IMG/VR virus record: IMGVR_UViG_3300047550_004219
Location: 1 to 28,443 of that record
Reading direction: 5' to 3' (one strand)
DNA: 28,443 nt
From: a virus
Under the pieces are notes generated by a model. The model saw only the letters and a list, made by a program, of their open reading frames with translations. It did no database searches and was not told the origin of the DNA. The translations under genes were made by a program, and so were the position numbers. This document shows positions 15,359 to 21,971 of the stretch, piece after piece; the stretch's first letter is position 1; every line of letters starts with the position of its first letter.

Positions 15359-15930
15359 CTGCCCCTTTTTTGATAGGGCTGTACAGCCCTGTGCCAGGTT
15401 CAGGTAAAAGCACTATAGCTTCGTTCTATTGCAGTCAAGGTTATCACATTGTGTCGTTCGCTTCTGTATTAAAAGATATGTGCCGTTTATTTCTGCTCAC
15501 ACAATGCATACCCCCTGCCCAGGTGGACTATTATATGTGCAATGCTAAAAACGACAAAATACCTGAACTAGGAGTCAGCGCGCGTCATTTGATGCAAACA
15601 CTCGGGACTGAGTGGGGGCGCACGTGTGTTGATCCCGATGTGTGGGTCCGTACTTGGACACGCCAAGTAGAAATGCGCCTTAAAGCCGGAGGCGCTGTAG
15701 TTTGTGACGACATTCGTTACTTTAACGAGGCTTCAGCTCTACTACGGCTAGGTGGAGAACTGTGGCATGTAACACGTCCGTCTATTGTGTGTGAAAGTAC
15801 CCATCAATCTGAAGGAAATCTAGATAATTTTGGAGTCTTTCATCGTTTTATCGTCAATAGTGCGTCGATCGACGACCTACATCAGTGTCTTCCGCGCTTC
15901 GCACGCGCCCCCCACGCCAGGTCTGTCTGA
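15355..15930 (+). CDS. Deoxynucleoside monophosphate kinase (dNMP kinase)
   Basis: 191 aa. It phosphorylates dNMPs to dNDPs, using nucleotides recycled from host DNA. The P-loop lies at the N-terminus (GLYSPVPGSGKST, about residues 8-20). SARHLMQTLGTEWGR (about 78-92) matches the (R)..LQ..GTE.gR signature of phage T4 gp1-like dNMP kinases, and VVCDDIRYFNEA resembles the Walker B/lid region. The C-terminal part is short and basic. It stands just before ThyX in the operon, so the two should feed dTTP and dNTP supply. ATGA-coupled upstream; the next gene begins 1 nt after the stop. Confidence 0.8.
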   Translation: MTAPFLIGLYSPVPGSGKSTIASFYCSQGYHIVSFASVLKDMCRLFLLTQCIPPAQVDYYMCNAKNDKIPELGVSARHLMQTLGTEWGRTCVDPDVWVRTWTRQVEMRLKAGGAVVCDDIRYFNEASALLRLGGELWHVTRPSIVCESTHQSEGNLDNFGVFHRFIVNSASIDDLHQCLPRFARAPHARSV

Positions 15931-15931
15931 C

Positions 15932-16183
15932 ATGTTTACAAATTCCATTCCACCCCGCGCTCTGAGTCCTTCGCCTACTAGCACTAGATCTTACCCCTGG
16001 AAATTCGCACTAGGTGATGAGATCTACGCTCTAGGTCACGCAGCTACTACTACACTAAAAGTCGTAGGAGGTGAACTCTGGATGACGTTCCCGCATATCC
16101 ACGCCATTGATGCGTGTGGTAAAACGTGGATTATACCCCAGATTCACTGCTCTTCTAAACCCATCATCCCGCGTAAAGCATGA
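15932..16183 (+). CDS. Small SH3-like (KOW-type) protein
   Basis: 83 aa from the ATG at 15932; a longer in-frame start at 15830 lies inside the kinase gene. After a Ser/Pro/Thr-rich N-terminus the core reads KFALGDEIYALGHAATTTLKVVGGELWMTF.HIHAIDACGKTWIIPQIHCSSKP. The G-D-E-I-Y opening and the short strands fit a small SH3/KOW-like barrel, common among cyanobacterial and phage small proteins of unknown role. ATGA-coupled to thyX. Confidence 0.6.
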   Translation: MFTNSIPPRALSPSPTSTRSYPWKFALGDEIYALGHAATTTLKVVGGELWMTFPHIHAIDACGKTWIIPQIHCSSKPIIPRKA

Positions 16184-16911
16184 CTAGCTTGATCGACCCC
16201 CGTTTCCGCGTCGAAGTCCTAGCCAGCACGCCTAAGCCTCAGAGTCTAGTGTGGCGAGCTATGCATCAGGACTACAGTGAAAATTTTGTTTATGACGAAA
16301 CGCCTCCCCCCGAGAGCGAGGCCGGCCTGCTTGTAGTAAAGCACCTATTAAATGGGGATCGAGGTCATTATGGCCCCCTCGAGCACCCTCAGATAAGTTT
16401 TAATGTGGGATGGTTTCCTCACGATGTGATGCAGCAAGCACGCACACATCGAGTTGGTGTGAGTTTTGACGTACAATCAGGTCGTTACACAGGTCAACGT
16501 ATATGCGCGGTTGCGACAGGAGTGCTAGACATTGATGAAGTGTTTTATCGTAGACCTGTGGGTGTGTACAGAAATAGACAAGGCAAAGTCTACCAATACA
16601 CAGAAGCTGCGCGCGCAGCGGACCTTGACATCTATTTAACACTAGCAAAACTCTATAAAGCCGATATAGACAGAGGTGTGGCGGAAGAGCACGCCAGGCG
16701 CGTGATACCATACGCGCTCCGTCAGCACTTTGTTGTGAGCTGTAATTTACGCTCGCTGCTCCACCTATTCGATCTGAGAGCTAAGCACGATGCGCAACAC
16801 GAGATAGTCCAAATGTGTGAGCTTATCTGGCCGCATTTAGAAGTCTGGGCCCCCGAGGTCGCCCGCTGGTACTCACGCACCCGTCTGCACAAAGCTCGCC
16901 TTGCTCCGTAA
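16180..16911 (+). CDS. thyX: FAD-dependent thymidylate synthase
   Basis: 243 aa. ThyX makes dTMP from dUMP using methylene-tetrahydrofolate and NAD(P)H through FAD, with no free dihydrofolate step. The signature segment QARTHRVGVSFDVQSGRYTG (about residues 87-106) is the RTHR...S..QS.RY variant of the ThyX motif that I know from cyanobacteria and their phages. Upstream GPLEHPQISFNV supplies the conserved E-H pair, and LRSLLHLFDLRAKHDAQHEI the C-terminal R....R....AQ.EI motif. It is ATGA-coupled upstream and lies with the dNMP kinase in one operon, fitting dTTP supply during replication. Confidence 0.93.
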   Translation: MTSLIDPRFRVEVLASTPKPQSLVWRAMHQDYSENFVYDETPPPESEAGLLVVKHLLNGDRGHYGPLEHPQISFNVGWFPHDVMQQARTHRVGVSFDVQSGRYTGQRICAVATGVLDIDEVFYRRPVGVYRNRQGKVYQYTEAARAADLDIYLTLAKLYKADIDRGVAEEHARRVIPYALRQHFVVSCNLRSLLHLFDLRAKHDAQHEIVQMCELIWPHLEVWAPEVARWYSRTRLHKARLAP

Positions 16912-16960
16912 AGGCACCGCGACCTTCTTCACTTCCCTTGCGCCGGTCCCCTCCGCACTG

Positions 16961-17818
16961 ATGTCCCAATCTGAAATCCACGCCTATCTTGCTGAAGTAG
17001 GCCGCTATCCCGTTCTCTCTAAAGAGGCGCAATTACGTCACTGCCGTCGTATTCATGCCTGGATGCAAGCCGGGCGTGACACCGCTCCTCCTAAACTCAG
17101 CCGAGCCGGGCGGCGTTCGCTCGAAGTCATGACCGCTACGAATCTTCGACTTGTCGTCTCTATAGCTAAGCGCTACCAAGGCAGAGGTATGGATATGGCC
17201 GATCTAATACAAGAAGGTAACTTAGGTCTAATACGCGGGCTAGAGTTGTTCGACCCGACCCGTGGTTATGCTGTCTCCACTTATGTCTACTGGTGGGTTA
17301 GACAAGGCATAACGCGAGCCCTGCATACACATTCTCGCACTATACGTCTGCCAATCAACACGTACGAAGTTCTCACAAAACTACAACGTTTTATAGGTGA
17401 CTACCTCGTGCGTAACGGGCGGCATCCTACGATCTCCGAGATCGCGGAGCACATGCGCATACCCCCCGAGCGTGCCACCGCCATTCTCGAGGCCGACATC
17501 CAAACGGCCTGTGCCAGCCTCGACACCCTCTGCCCTGAAGGCTCTGGCACTCTGCTTGACCTCATCCCCAGCACGTCCCCTGCAGACGATCCCGAGCATC
17601 ATCTCCTCACCGAGTCCGATCATGAAGCTATTCATACCGGGTTGGGTCAGCTACAAGACGTGGAGAGGCACGTCATCACATCGACATACTTTAAAGATCG
17701 TACGTTACGCGAGTTAGGTGAAGAACTCGGTATCAGCCGCGCGCGGGCGGGGCAGATACAACAAGCTGGGATACGTAAACTGAAACAGATGCTAAAAGCA
17801 TCTAACCACACCCCTTGA
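16961..17818 (+). CDS. Sigma-70-family RNA polymerase sigma factor with unusual region 4.2
   Basis: 285 aa from the ATG at 16961, 49 nt after thyX; a TTG at 16901 inside thyX is in frame but less likely. Region 1.2 is visible (IHAYLAEVGRYPVLS), then region 2 (NLRLVVSIAKRYQG.G.D..DLIQEGNLGL, STYVYWWVRQGITRAL), then region 3 (RTIRLPINTYEVLTKLQRF, HPTISEIAEHMRI) and region 4 (TLRELGEELGISRARAGQIQQAGIRKLKQ). It is therefore a complete group 1/2-like factor without the acidic 1.1. In region 4.2 the usual R-E-R-x-R-Q recognition helix reads R-A-R-A-G-Q, which removes two residues that contact the -35 element in E. coli sigma-70. It should guide host RNA polymerase to phage promoters. Confidence 0.92.
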   Translation: MSQSEIHAYLAEVGRYPVLSKEAQLRHCRRIHAWMQAGRDTAPPKLSRAGRRSLEVMTATNLRLVVSIAKRYQGRGMDMADLIQEGNLGLIRGLELFDPTRGYAVSTYVYWWVRQGITRALHTHSRTIRLPINTYEVLTKLQRFIGDYLVRNGRHPTISEIAEHMRIPPERATAILEADIQTACASLDTLCPEGSGTLLDLIPSTSPADDPEHHLLTESDHEAIHTGLGQLQDVERHVITSTYFKDRTLRELGEELGISRARAGQIQQAGIRKLKQMLKASNHTP

Positions 17819-17829
17819 CCCACCCAGTG

Positions 17830-18036
17830 ATGGCACCTCATCCTCACATCCGGCTGCGTTGGTACGAGCACCTTTTGTTCCGCTTCTTGTCTCGCAGTCC
17901 GCGGATCGAATACATTGTTGTACAACAAGTTGTGCGGCGAGGCGTCGATCCCTTATCGCACAAATCCGTTGGGTACGTCGAACAACTCGAGGCGCTGTAC
18001 CGCTCCTCGAGTGCGGACGAACATCCTAGACCGTAG
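17830..18036 (+). CDS. Small unknown basic protein
   Basis: 68 aa from the ATG at 17830, 11 nt after the sigma factor stop; a TTG at 17815 overlapping that stop is also in frame. The product has a basic/aromatic N-terminus (IRLRWYEHLLFRFLSRSPRIEYIVVQQVV), then RRGVDPLSHKSVGYVEQLEALYR and a charged end. No family recognised. The location suggests a sigma partner or operon passenger, unproven. Confidence 0.5.
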   Translation: MAPHPHIRLRWYEHLLFRFLSRSPRIEYIVVQQVVRRGVDPLSHKSVGYVEQLEALYRSSSADEHPRP

Positions 18037-18093
18037 TTACACATTTACTGCTAATTTGTTTTACTACCATCGTGCGTCCTGCGCCTTACTCCA

Positions 18094-18468
18094 ATGCGTT
18101 CTCAAGTACCTCTAGAACGGCTCTTAGCAGTCTGTGACTTGATCTACACTCGCGACGGTTTTGTGACCTGGAGCGAAGTAGGTAAAATCCTTCATATAAG
18201 TCGGCAAGCGGTGCAACTGCGCTTGCGCGCTGCCGTCGACAAAGGCGATGTTCCCCCTGAGCTCGTCACTAAGTATCAAAGTATGGCAGCGCGAGCAGCC
18301 ACAAACCGAGAGCGTAAAGAGCAGCGAGAGTACAGTGACAATAAGCATCGTCGTTACATGCGTTTCACCCCCGAAAATCTAGAGTGGCTACAGCAGCAGG
18401 CTACTCAGCGCAGCGCTACCATCACAGACATTGTAAATGGGCTGGTCGTTAAAGCCAGGAACAACTAA
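18094..18468 (+). CDS. DNA-binding protein with N-terminal HTH and C-terminal RHH-like segment
   Basis: 124 aa. Residues ~5-50 form a helix-turn-helix (LLAVCDLIYTRDGFVTWSEVGKILHISRQAVQLRLRAAV). A basic linker (NRERKEQREYSDNKHRRY) follows, and then YMRFTPENLEWLQQQAT....TITDIVNGLVV, which has the strand-helix-helix order of ribbon-helix-helix proteins. Two different DNA-binding units in such a short protein is unusual. It is the last gene before the structured non-coding region, about 70 nt upstream of it, and could control that region or its own operon. Confidence 0.6.
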   Translation: MRSQVPLERLLAVCDLIYTRDGFVTWSEVGKILHISRQAVQLRLRAAVDKGDVPPELVTKYQSMAARAATNRERKEQREYSDNKHRRYMRFTPENLEWLQQQATQRSATITDIVNGLVVKARNN

Positions 18469-18475
18469 TTACATA

Positions 18476-18506
18476 CATATACATTTTTTTGGGGGCTATG
18501 TATATG
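18476..18506. repeat. AT-rich inverted repeat before the structured RNA
   Basis: CATATACAT (18476-18484) and ATGTATATG (18498-18506) are perfect 9-base inverted arms around a T6-G5 spacer. GGGGG (18491-18495) can also pair with CCCCC (18522-18526), in conflict with the first pairing. It follows the HTH gene by 8 nt. It may act as operator, terminator-like element or promoter region for the RNA downstream. Confidence 0.55.
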
Positions 18507-18538
18507 CTTTATTGCTGTGTACCCCCACCTCAGGTTGC

Positions 18539-19549
18539 GACTCGTGAGTCTAGAAGGGCTCTCTATCTATCTATGCGGTCACCTAGTGTCTCAACGTGAG
18601 ACACGGTTGAGATCACTGAATGTTAAGCTGGCTTGACCAAGGCTGCGATTCCGGTGCTAGGTTGGCAACGACAACCGAGGAGCCCCCGGAGAGCGCTGCT
18701 CTCGCGGACGGCGCCCGGGCTGTCACCATACCGCACCTAGACAACCGAACACCAGGCCCACGGGTCCCGCGGCTTTGCTGCGCCCGTGCGCCGATCACGC
18801 TTCCCGCCTTGTGCGGGTTTCGTGATCCTGTCGCCGGTCCGCTTGACGGATCCCGCGGCGGTGGTGCTAGGTTAGGTGCACCGATCCAAAAGGGTCGGTC
18901 AGCCGCTTCAGCGGCGCGTCCTGTTCACAAACTGCCTATGTAATGACTCGTTGCGGAGCTGTGCTCCGTCCTACTAACAACAACCGTGCCGAGCGCAGTG
19001 TCGAGCCCGTGATCGGGTGAGCCTGCCCAGCTTGGAGGGAAGACGTATCGGACAATGAGCCCGTAAGGGCCGGGGTCTGTACCAGGGGCGGCGATTTGCC
19101 TGCGGTCTGGCCTACGTATCGTCTGAATCCTGGCTTCGCCGGAGGGACAAGCTGACCCGCCTTGTGCGGGCCTCTCAGAGGAGGGCACCTAGGGATAGGT
19201 GTTCAGCCCTAACCGACCCGGATGGTATGGGGGAATAGGTGCAGCGGCATGATGCCGAGCCCACGCCCGAGCCATCGGGCCTAGGTGAGCACTAGCAGGC
19301 GCGGGCTCTGAGCCCTTCGAAGCTAGTAGCTGTCTAGTGGGCAGGCAGTGAAGCTGACAGCGCAACCCCGGCGAACAGGGGCGCGACTGTCTTGCTGTAC
19401 CTATGGGAATACGCAACCCGGCTTACCCCGGCTCTGCACATACGGTCACCGCGTGTTGACCGTGGCAATGGGTATTCGGCTCTGCCTAACACGCACAAAC
19501 CATCTCCCCCAGAAGTCCCCCCTGGCGCACTGCGTCCGGGGGTCTTTTG
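18539..19549 (+). ncRNA. Candidate giant structured non-coding RNA (GOLLD/ROOL-like)
   Basis: About 1 kb without a convincing gene but dense in perfect hairpins. Examples: 18586-18604 (8 bp, loop ACG); 18689-18703 (6 bp); 18793-18827 (7 bp enclosing a 5-bp hairpin); 18881-18898 (7 bp with AAAA loop, one G-T pair); 18902-18915; 18954-18968; 19006-19017; 19059-19070 (GCCC-GTAA-GGGC, a GNRA loop); 19156-19170 directly stacked on 19171-19181; 19245-19257; 19265-19280; 19303-19315; 19442-19463 inside a 19407-19412/19472-19477 stem. A longer-range helix pairs CACCTAGG (19186-19193) with CCTAGGTG (19280-19287). GGTGCTAGGTT occurs twice (18653, 18863), and the hairpin CCCGC-CTTGT-GCGGG twice (18803, 19156). 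It ends in an intrinsic terminator, which sets the strand. Size, phage setting and GNRA loop suggest the GOLLD/ROOL class, but I cannot confirm any Rfam family. Ends are approximate. Confidence 0.65.
19518..19548 (+). terminator. Intrinsic terminator at the end of the structured RNA
   Basis: An 11-bp stem with one mismatch and one G-T pair (19518-19528 with 19532-19542; core CCCCC/GGGGG), loop ACT, followed by TCTTTT. It lies 45 nt before the next gene and gives the structured region a defined 3' end on the plus strand. Confidence 0.7.
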
Positions 19550-19592
19550 GCTGAGGTGCTTTGCACCTTTTCCTCTCGCAGTGAGTCTCTGC

Positions 19593-19841
19593 ATGGATCA
19601 AATGGTTTTTGTCCGCACTCGTGCTATCGCCGCAGGCGGCATAGTCCGCGCCAACCTCGCGAACACAACCCTTAAGCGTGGCAGTTCCGACCACAAGTAC
19701 AAGCACTCACTGTCTGTGTGCGACAACCACCTAGTCGCCGCTCGCGTGTGGATTATAGACCACATGCCGCTGGTTAATAGCCAGCCCGTAGGGCTGCAGT
19801 CGTATGACGATGGCTACGTCTTCGCGTTCTCCGCTGCCTGA
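19593..19841 (+). CDS. Unknown small protein
   Basis: 82 aa from the ATG at 19593; an in-frame GTG at 19581 and an ATG at 19602 are alternatives. The product begins MDQMVFVRTRAIAAGGIVRAN and later reads HKYKHSLSVCDNHLVAARVWIIDHMPL. It has a mixed, protein-like composition. No family recognised. It is the first gene after the structured RNA. Short perfect hairpins continue inside it (19628-19639, 19782-19794), so the RNA-like character of this stretch does not stop at the terminator. Confidence 0.5.
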   Translation: MDQMVFVRTRAIAAGGIVRANLANTTLKRGSSDHKYKHSLSVCDNHLVAARVWIIDHMPLVNSQPVGLQSYDDGYVFAFSAA

Positions 19842-19849
19842 TCACGCTC

Positions 19850-20089
19850 ATGAACCTCGCCGATCGCAACTACGCCATCGGGCTCTACGCCCGTTACCTG
19901 AAGGCCCACGGGCCTTCCCGCTTTCACGGCATGCGCCTTGCGCGCATTGAGCGCCTTGTGGCGCAAGCTGTCACCCCGTACGGGCACTGGGGCTCGCCCC
20001 ATTACAGGCTTCCCTTCTGTGAAGCCCGCTATGTGGCCGGCGCTCTGTGCGTCTGGAAGGGCACGTTCTACAGAACCGTATTTGTCTGA
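19850..20089 (+). CDS. Unknown small basic protein
   Basis: 79 aa. Starts 8 nt after the preceding stop. The product (MNLADRNYAIGLYARYLKAHGPSRFHGMRLARIERLVAQ...) is basic and helical at first, aromatic and beta-like toward the end (ARYVAGALCVWKGTFYRTVFV). No family recognised. The coding sequence contains several perfect hairpins (19900-19917: 8 bp with a 2-nt loop; 19951-19964: GCGCC-TTGT-GGCGC). Starts without a Shine-Dalgarno sequence. Confidence 0.55.
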   Translation: MNLADRNYAIGLYARYLKAHGPSRFHGMRLARIERLVAQAVTPYGHWGSPHYRLPFCEARYVAGALCVWKGTFYRTVFV

Positions 20090-20117
20090 TTCACGATCCG
20101 GTCATCCTATCCCCATC

Positions 20118-20351
20118 ATGCAATTCGACTCACGCCGGGCTAAATGCCCTGGTTACCTGGAGTTCATCTGGCGCGCCGACGTCGAGCGCCCCGAGGGGAC
20201 TACCCCTCAGGCCGTGGCCTACATCACCGACATCTACAGCAACCCAGGCAAGCCCCGGTTCTGGGGCGTCTATGGCACCCACGTCGTCGAAGGCCCGAGC
20301 GTGGCCTCCGTCAAGTCAGAGCTGTTCGCCTTAATCGAAGCCGGCCAATGA
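20118..20351 (+). CDS. Unknown small protein
   Basis: 77 aa from the ATG at 20118, preceded by a pyrimidine-rich stretch without Shine-Dalgarno. The product reads MQFDSRRAKCPGYLEFIWRADVE, then AVAYITDIYSNPGKPRFWGVYGTHVVEG..VASVKSELFALIEAG. The phrase YITDIYSNPG...FWGVYG suggests a compact alpha/beta protein. No family recognised. Its stop overlaps the next ATG (ATGA), and it belongs to the C-ending-codon cassette. Confidence 0.6.
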   Translation: MQFDSRRAKCPGYLEFIWRADVERPEGTTPQAVAYITDIYSNPGKPRFWGVYGTHVVEGPSVASVKSELFALIEAGQ

Positions 20352-20707
20352 GCACCGCCCACAGCGCCATCCATGCCTTCCTCTGGTCCGAAGGCGTGGA
20401 GCCCGGCACCAGCATCAGTAACGACCTCATGCGCGAGATCGCTTGGGCCTGGGAGCGTTTCCGCGAAGCCGCCGAAGCTCTCGGTTTCGACGCCGCCAAG
20501 CACCGCGCCACCGCCATCGACCCCACCCAGGGTGATGAATGGGACTACGCCGCCCACGACTTCATCCTCACCTGCAACCATCACGGTTCAGGCTTCTGGG
20601 ACGGTGGGTGGCACGCTCCATGGGGAGACCGCCTCACCGCCCTCTCCCACACCTTCCCCCAGCTGGAGTCGTACCTCGATGACGACGACATCCTCCGCAT
20701 CGTGTGA
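20348..20707 (+). CDS. Conserved phage protein with HGSGFWD motif
   Basis: 119 aa, ATGA-coupled. The C-terminal half (AAHDFILTCNHHGSGFWDGGWHAPWGDRLTALSHTF.Q...YLDDDDILRI) matches a small protein found in very many phages, usually written F.LTRNGHGAGFWDR.W...G..LT..A..FGE.....DD. It has no assigned biochemical function that I know. The N-terminal half is Ala/Glu-rich and helical. Codons are strongly C-ending like the rest of this cassette. Confidence 0.75.
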   Translation: MSTAHSAIHAFLWSEGVEPGTSISNDLMREIAWAWERFREAAEALGFDAAKHRATAIDPTQGDEWDYAAHDFILTCNHHGSGFWDGGWHAPWGDRLTALSHTFPQLESYLDDDDILRIV

Positions 20708-20708
20708 T

Positions 20709-20912
20709 GTGAAAACCCACTTCTCAAACCGCGCCGTCCCTCCCGTGACGGCCGAACAGCTCCGCTCTGTCGGAGTTGATCCCTCCGATCTCTGGTGGTC
20801 ACCTACCTTCCACACCTGGATGTTCTGCGGCCCCCTTGCTGCGCAGAACCCCTACGCCACCACCGGCGCCACCCTCGCCGCGCTCGGCCTCACCCCCGAC
20901 CCCCGCGCCTGA
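20709..20912 (+). CDS. Unknown small protein
   Basis: 67 aa from a GTG at 20709, 1 nt after the preceding stop. No ATG start is available in frame without entering the upstream gene. The product reads VKTHFSNRAVPPVTAEQLRSVGVDPSDLWWSPTFHTWMFCGP...YATTGATLAALGL. The LWWSPTFHTWMFCGP stretch is aromatic-rich. No family recognised. The frame is supported mainly by tight spacing and by C-ending codons typical of the neighbours. Confidence 0.5.
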   Translation: MKTHFSNRAVPPVTAEQLRSVGVDPSDLWWSPTFHTWMFCGPLAAQNPYATTGATLAALGLTPDPRA

Positions 20913-20915
20913 TCC

Positions 20916-21080
20916 ATGGACCGCCACGCCAAAGCCAGCGAAGTCTGGTTCCTGCTCCATAAAGCAGAGCAGCTTGTCATCAACGACCCTGACTATCACC
21001 CAAATGTCCACCGCGACATCAACAACTGCATGGACATCGTTGAAACCCTCCAACACAAACTCGAGGCATCCGGCCAATGA
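20916..21080 (+). CDS. Very small helical protein (54 aa)
   Basis: ATG at 20916, 3 nt after the preceding stop. The stop overlaps the next ATG (ATGA at 21077). The product (MDRHAKASEVWFLLHKAEQLVINDP, then VHRDINNCMDIVETLQHKLEASG) is one or two amphipathic helices. It is short enough to be missed by size filters, but tight spacing on both sides supports it. No family recognised. Confidence 0.55.
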   Translation: MDRHAKASEVWFLLHKAEQLVINDPDYHPNVHRDINNCMDIVETLQHKLEASGQ

Positions 21081-21268
21081 CCTTCTCTGACTTCGCCAAC
21101 ATCGCCCACTGCGCCGAACAACGCATGGACCTCCTATGGGAGGAAGCCTGCGCCGCCGCCGCCTCTGGCAACGCCTGGCAGCCCTTCCACGAACGCCGCT
21201 GGCGCGAGCACGAGTCCTACATGGCGATGCAACAACACGCCCGCATCCTCTGGAACCGCCGCCCATGA
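21077..21268 (+). CDS. Small helical protein (63 aa)
   Basis: ATGA-coupled at both ends. The product is helical with many Trp, Glu and Arg residues (FANIAHCAEQRMDLLWEEACAAAASGN.WQPF.ERRW). No family recognised. Member of the C-ending-codon small-gene cassette. Confidence 0.55.
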   Translation: MTFSDFANIAHCAEQRMDLLWEEACAAAASGNAWQPFHERRWREHESYMAMQQHARILWNRRP

Positions 21269-21513
21269 AAGTCACCCCCGAGCACTACCGCACCCTCTGC
21301 CACGCGATCTACCGATCCCAGCAGGGTGTAGAAACCCTCGACGAGTACGTCAACCAGCACGGTCTCACGCCCATGCGCTGGCGCTGGGACCTGCTCTGGC
21401 GTGCCAAACGTGTGGGCCACCTACCTGAGCGGTTCATCGAGGACACCCTCTACTCCTACTGCAACGACACCCACATCGACACCGCCCTACGCCGGATCAC
21501 CGGCACCAACTGA
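21265..21513 (+). CDS. Conserved small phage protein with HIDTALRRI motif
   Basis: 82 aa from the ATG overlapping the preceding stop. HYRTLCHAIYRSQQGVETLDEYVNQHGLTPMRWRWDLLWRA and the end LYSYCNDTHIDTALRRITG match a family of small proteins found in many phages (usually ...GLS..R.RWDLL..A......LY.YLNDDHIDTALR.I). The function is not known to me. Good sign that this cassette is phage DNA rather than host DNA. Confidence 0.75.
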   Translation: MKVTPEHYRTLCHAIYRSQQGVETLDEYVNQHGLTPMRWRWDLLWRAKRVGHLPERFIEDTLYSYCNDTHIDTALRRITGTN

Positions 21514-21605
21514 AGCACCCCCGAGCCCGTTCCCTGCCCCGCAGGGTCGGGCCCCTGGGCGCCTCTGCGCCTCATCCCTCTCAAGCTGTGAGTTCAGCGC
21601 ATTTT

Positions 21606-21920
21606 ATGTCCTTCCAAAGCTTCTACATTCCCTCCACAAATGAGGGCAAGACTTGGTGCGTCGGGTACTCCAAGCCCGGGGGCCGCCCCGGAGTCGTCTC
21701 TGCCACCGAGGGCGAGTCCGAAGTCACACCGGACGGTGTGCGCATCTTCAAAGCTGTTCTCATAGACGCGAATCGCGTCCGCCACCCGCTCGCTGGGCGC
21801 GCTACGAAGCGTGCTGTTGCCCAGGCCCTATGTGAACTGCTCTGCTACATGGAGCAGACCGAGCGCATCTCTCACGAGGACGCCATGAAGTGGGTGCAAC
21901 GCGCCCAGGCCTACGCCTGA
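21606..21920 (+). CDS. Unknown small protein
   Basis: 104 aa from the ATG at 21606; an in-frame GTG at 21588 would add six residues. The product starts with aromatic beta-like sequence (FQSFYIPSTNEGKTWCVGYSKPGGRPGVV), then ATKRAVAQALCELLCYMEQTERISHEDAMKWVQRAQ at the C-terminus, a helix pair. No family recognised. About 90 nt with small hairpins (GC-rich, no T-run) separate it from the preceding gene. Confidence 0.6.
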   Translation: MSFQSFYIPSTNEGKTWCVGYSKPGGRPGVVSATEGESEVTPDGVRIFKAVLIDANRVRHPLAGRATKRAVAQALCELLCYMEQTERISHEDAMKWVQRAQAYA

Positions 21921-21922
21921 CG

Positions 21923-21957
21923 GCGGAGCGCTTTACCCATCCACACCGCCGCTCCGC
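21923..21957. repeat. GC-rich inverted repeat in gap
   Basis: GCGGAGCG (21923-21930) and CGCTCCGC (21950-21957) are perfect 8-base arms around a 19-nt loop. It sits between two genes and has no T-run, so it is not a standard terminator. It may be an mRNA processing or stability element. Confidence 0.5.
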
Positions 21958-21971
21958 GGCGCCTCTCACTC

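Noticed and set aside
18613-19416. Several open frames on both strands inside the hairpin-rich region
   Set aside because: They are GC-driven, Arg/Pro/Gly-rich, break at each hairpin, and conflict with the palindromic structure and terminator.
18539-19549. Group I or group II intron, RNase P RNA, tmRNA or rRNA as explanation of the structured region
   Set aside because: I could not find the group I core, a group II domain V, the conserved RNase P segments or a tmRNA acceptor half. There is also no interrupted gene.
20799-21275. 158-codon open frame on the minus strand
   Set aside because: Shadow of the small-gene cassette; Gly/Arg/Val-rich and without motifs, while three coupled plus-strand genes fit the same DNA.
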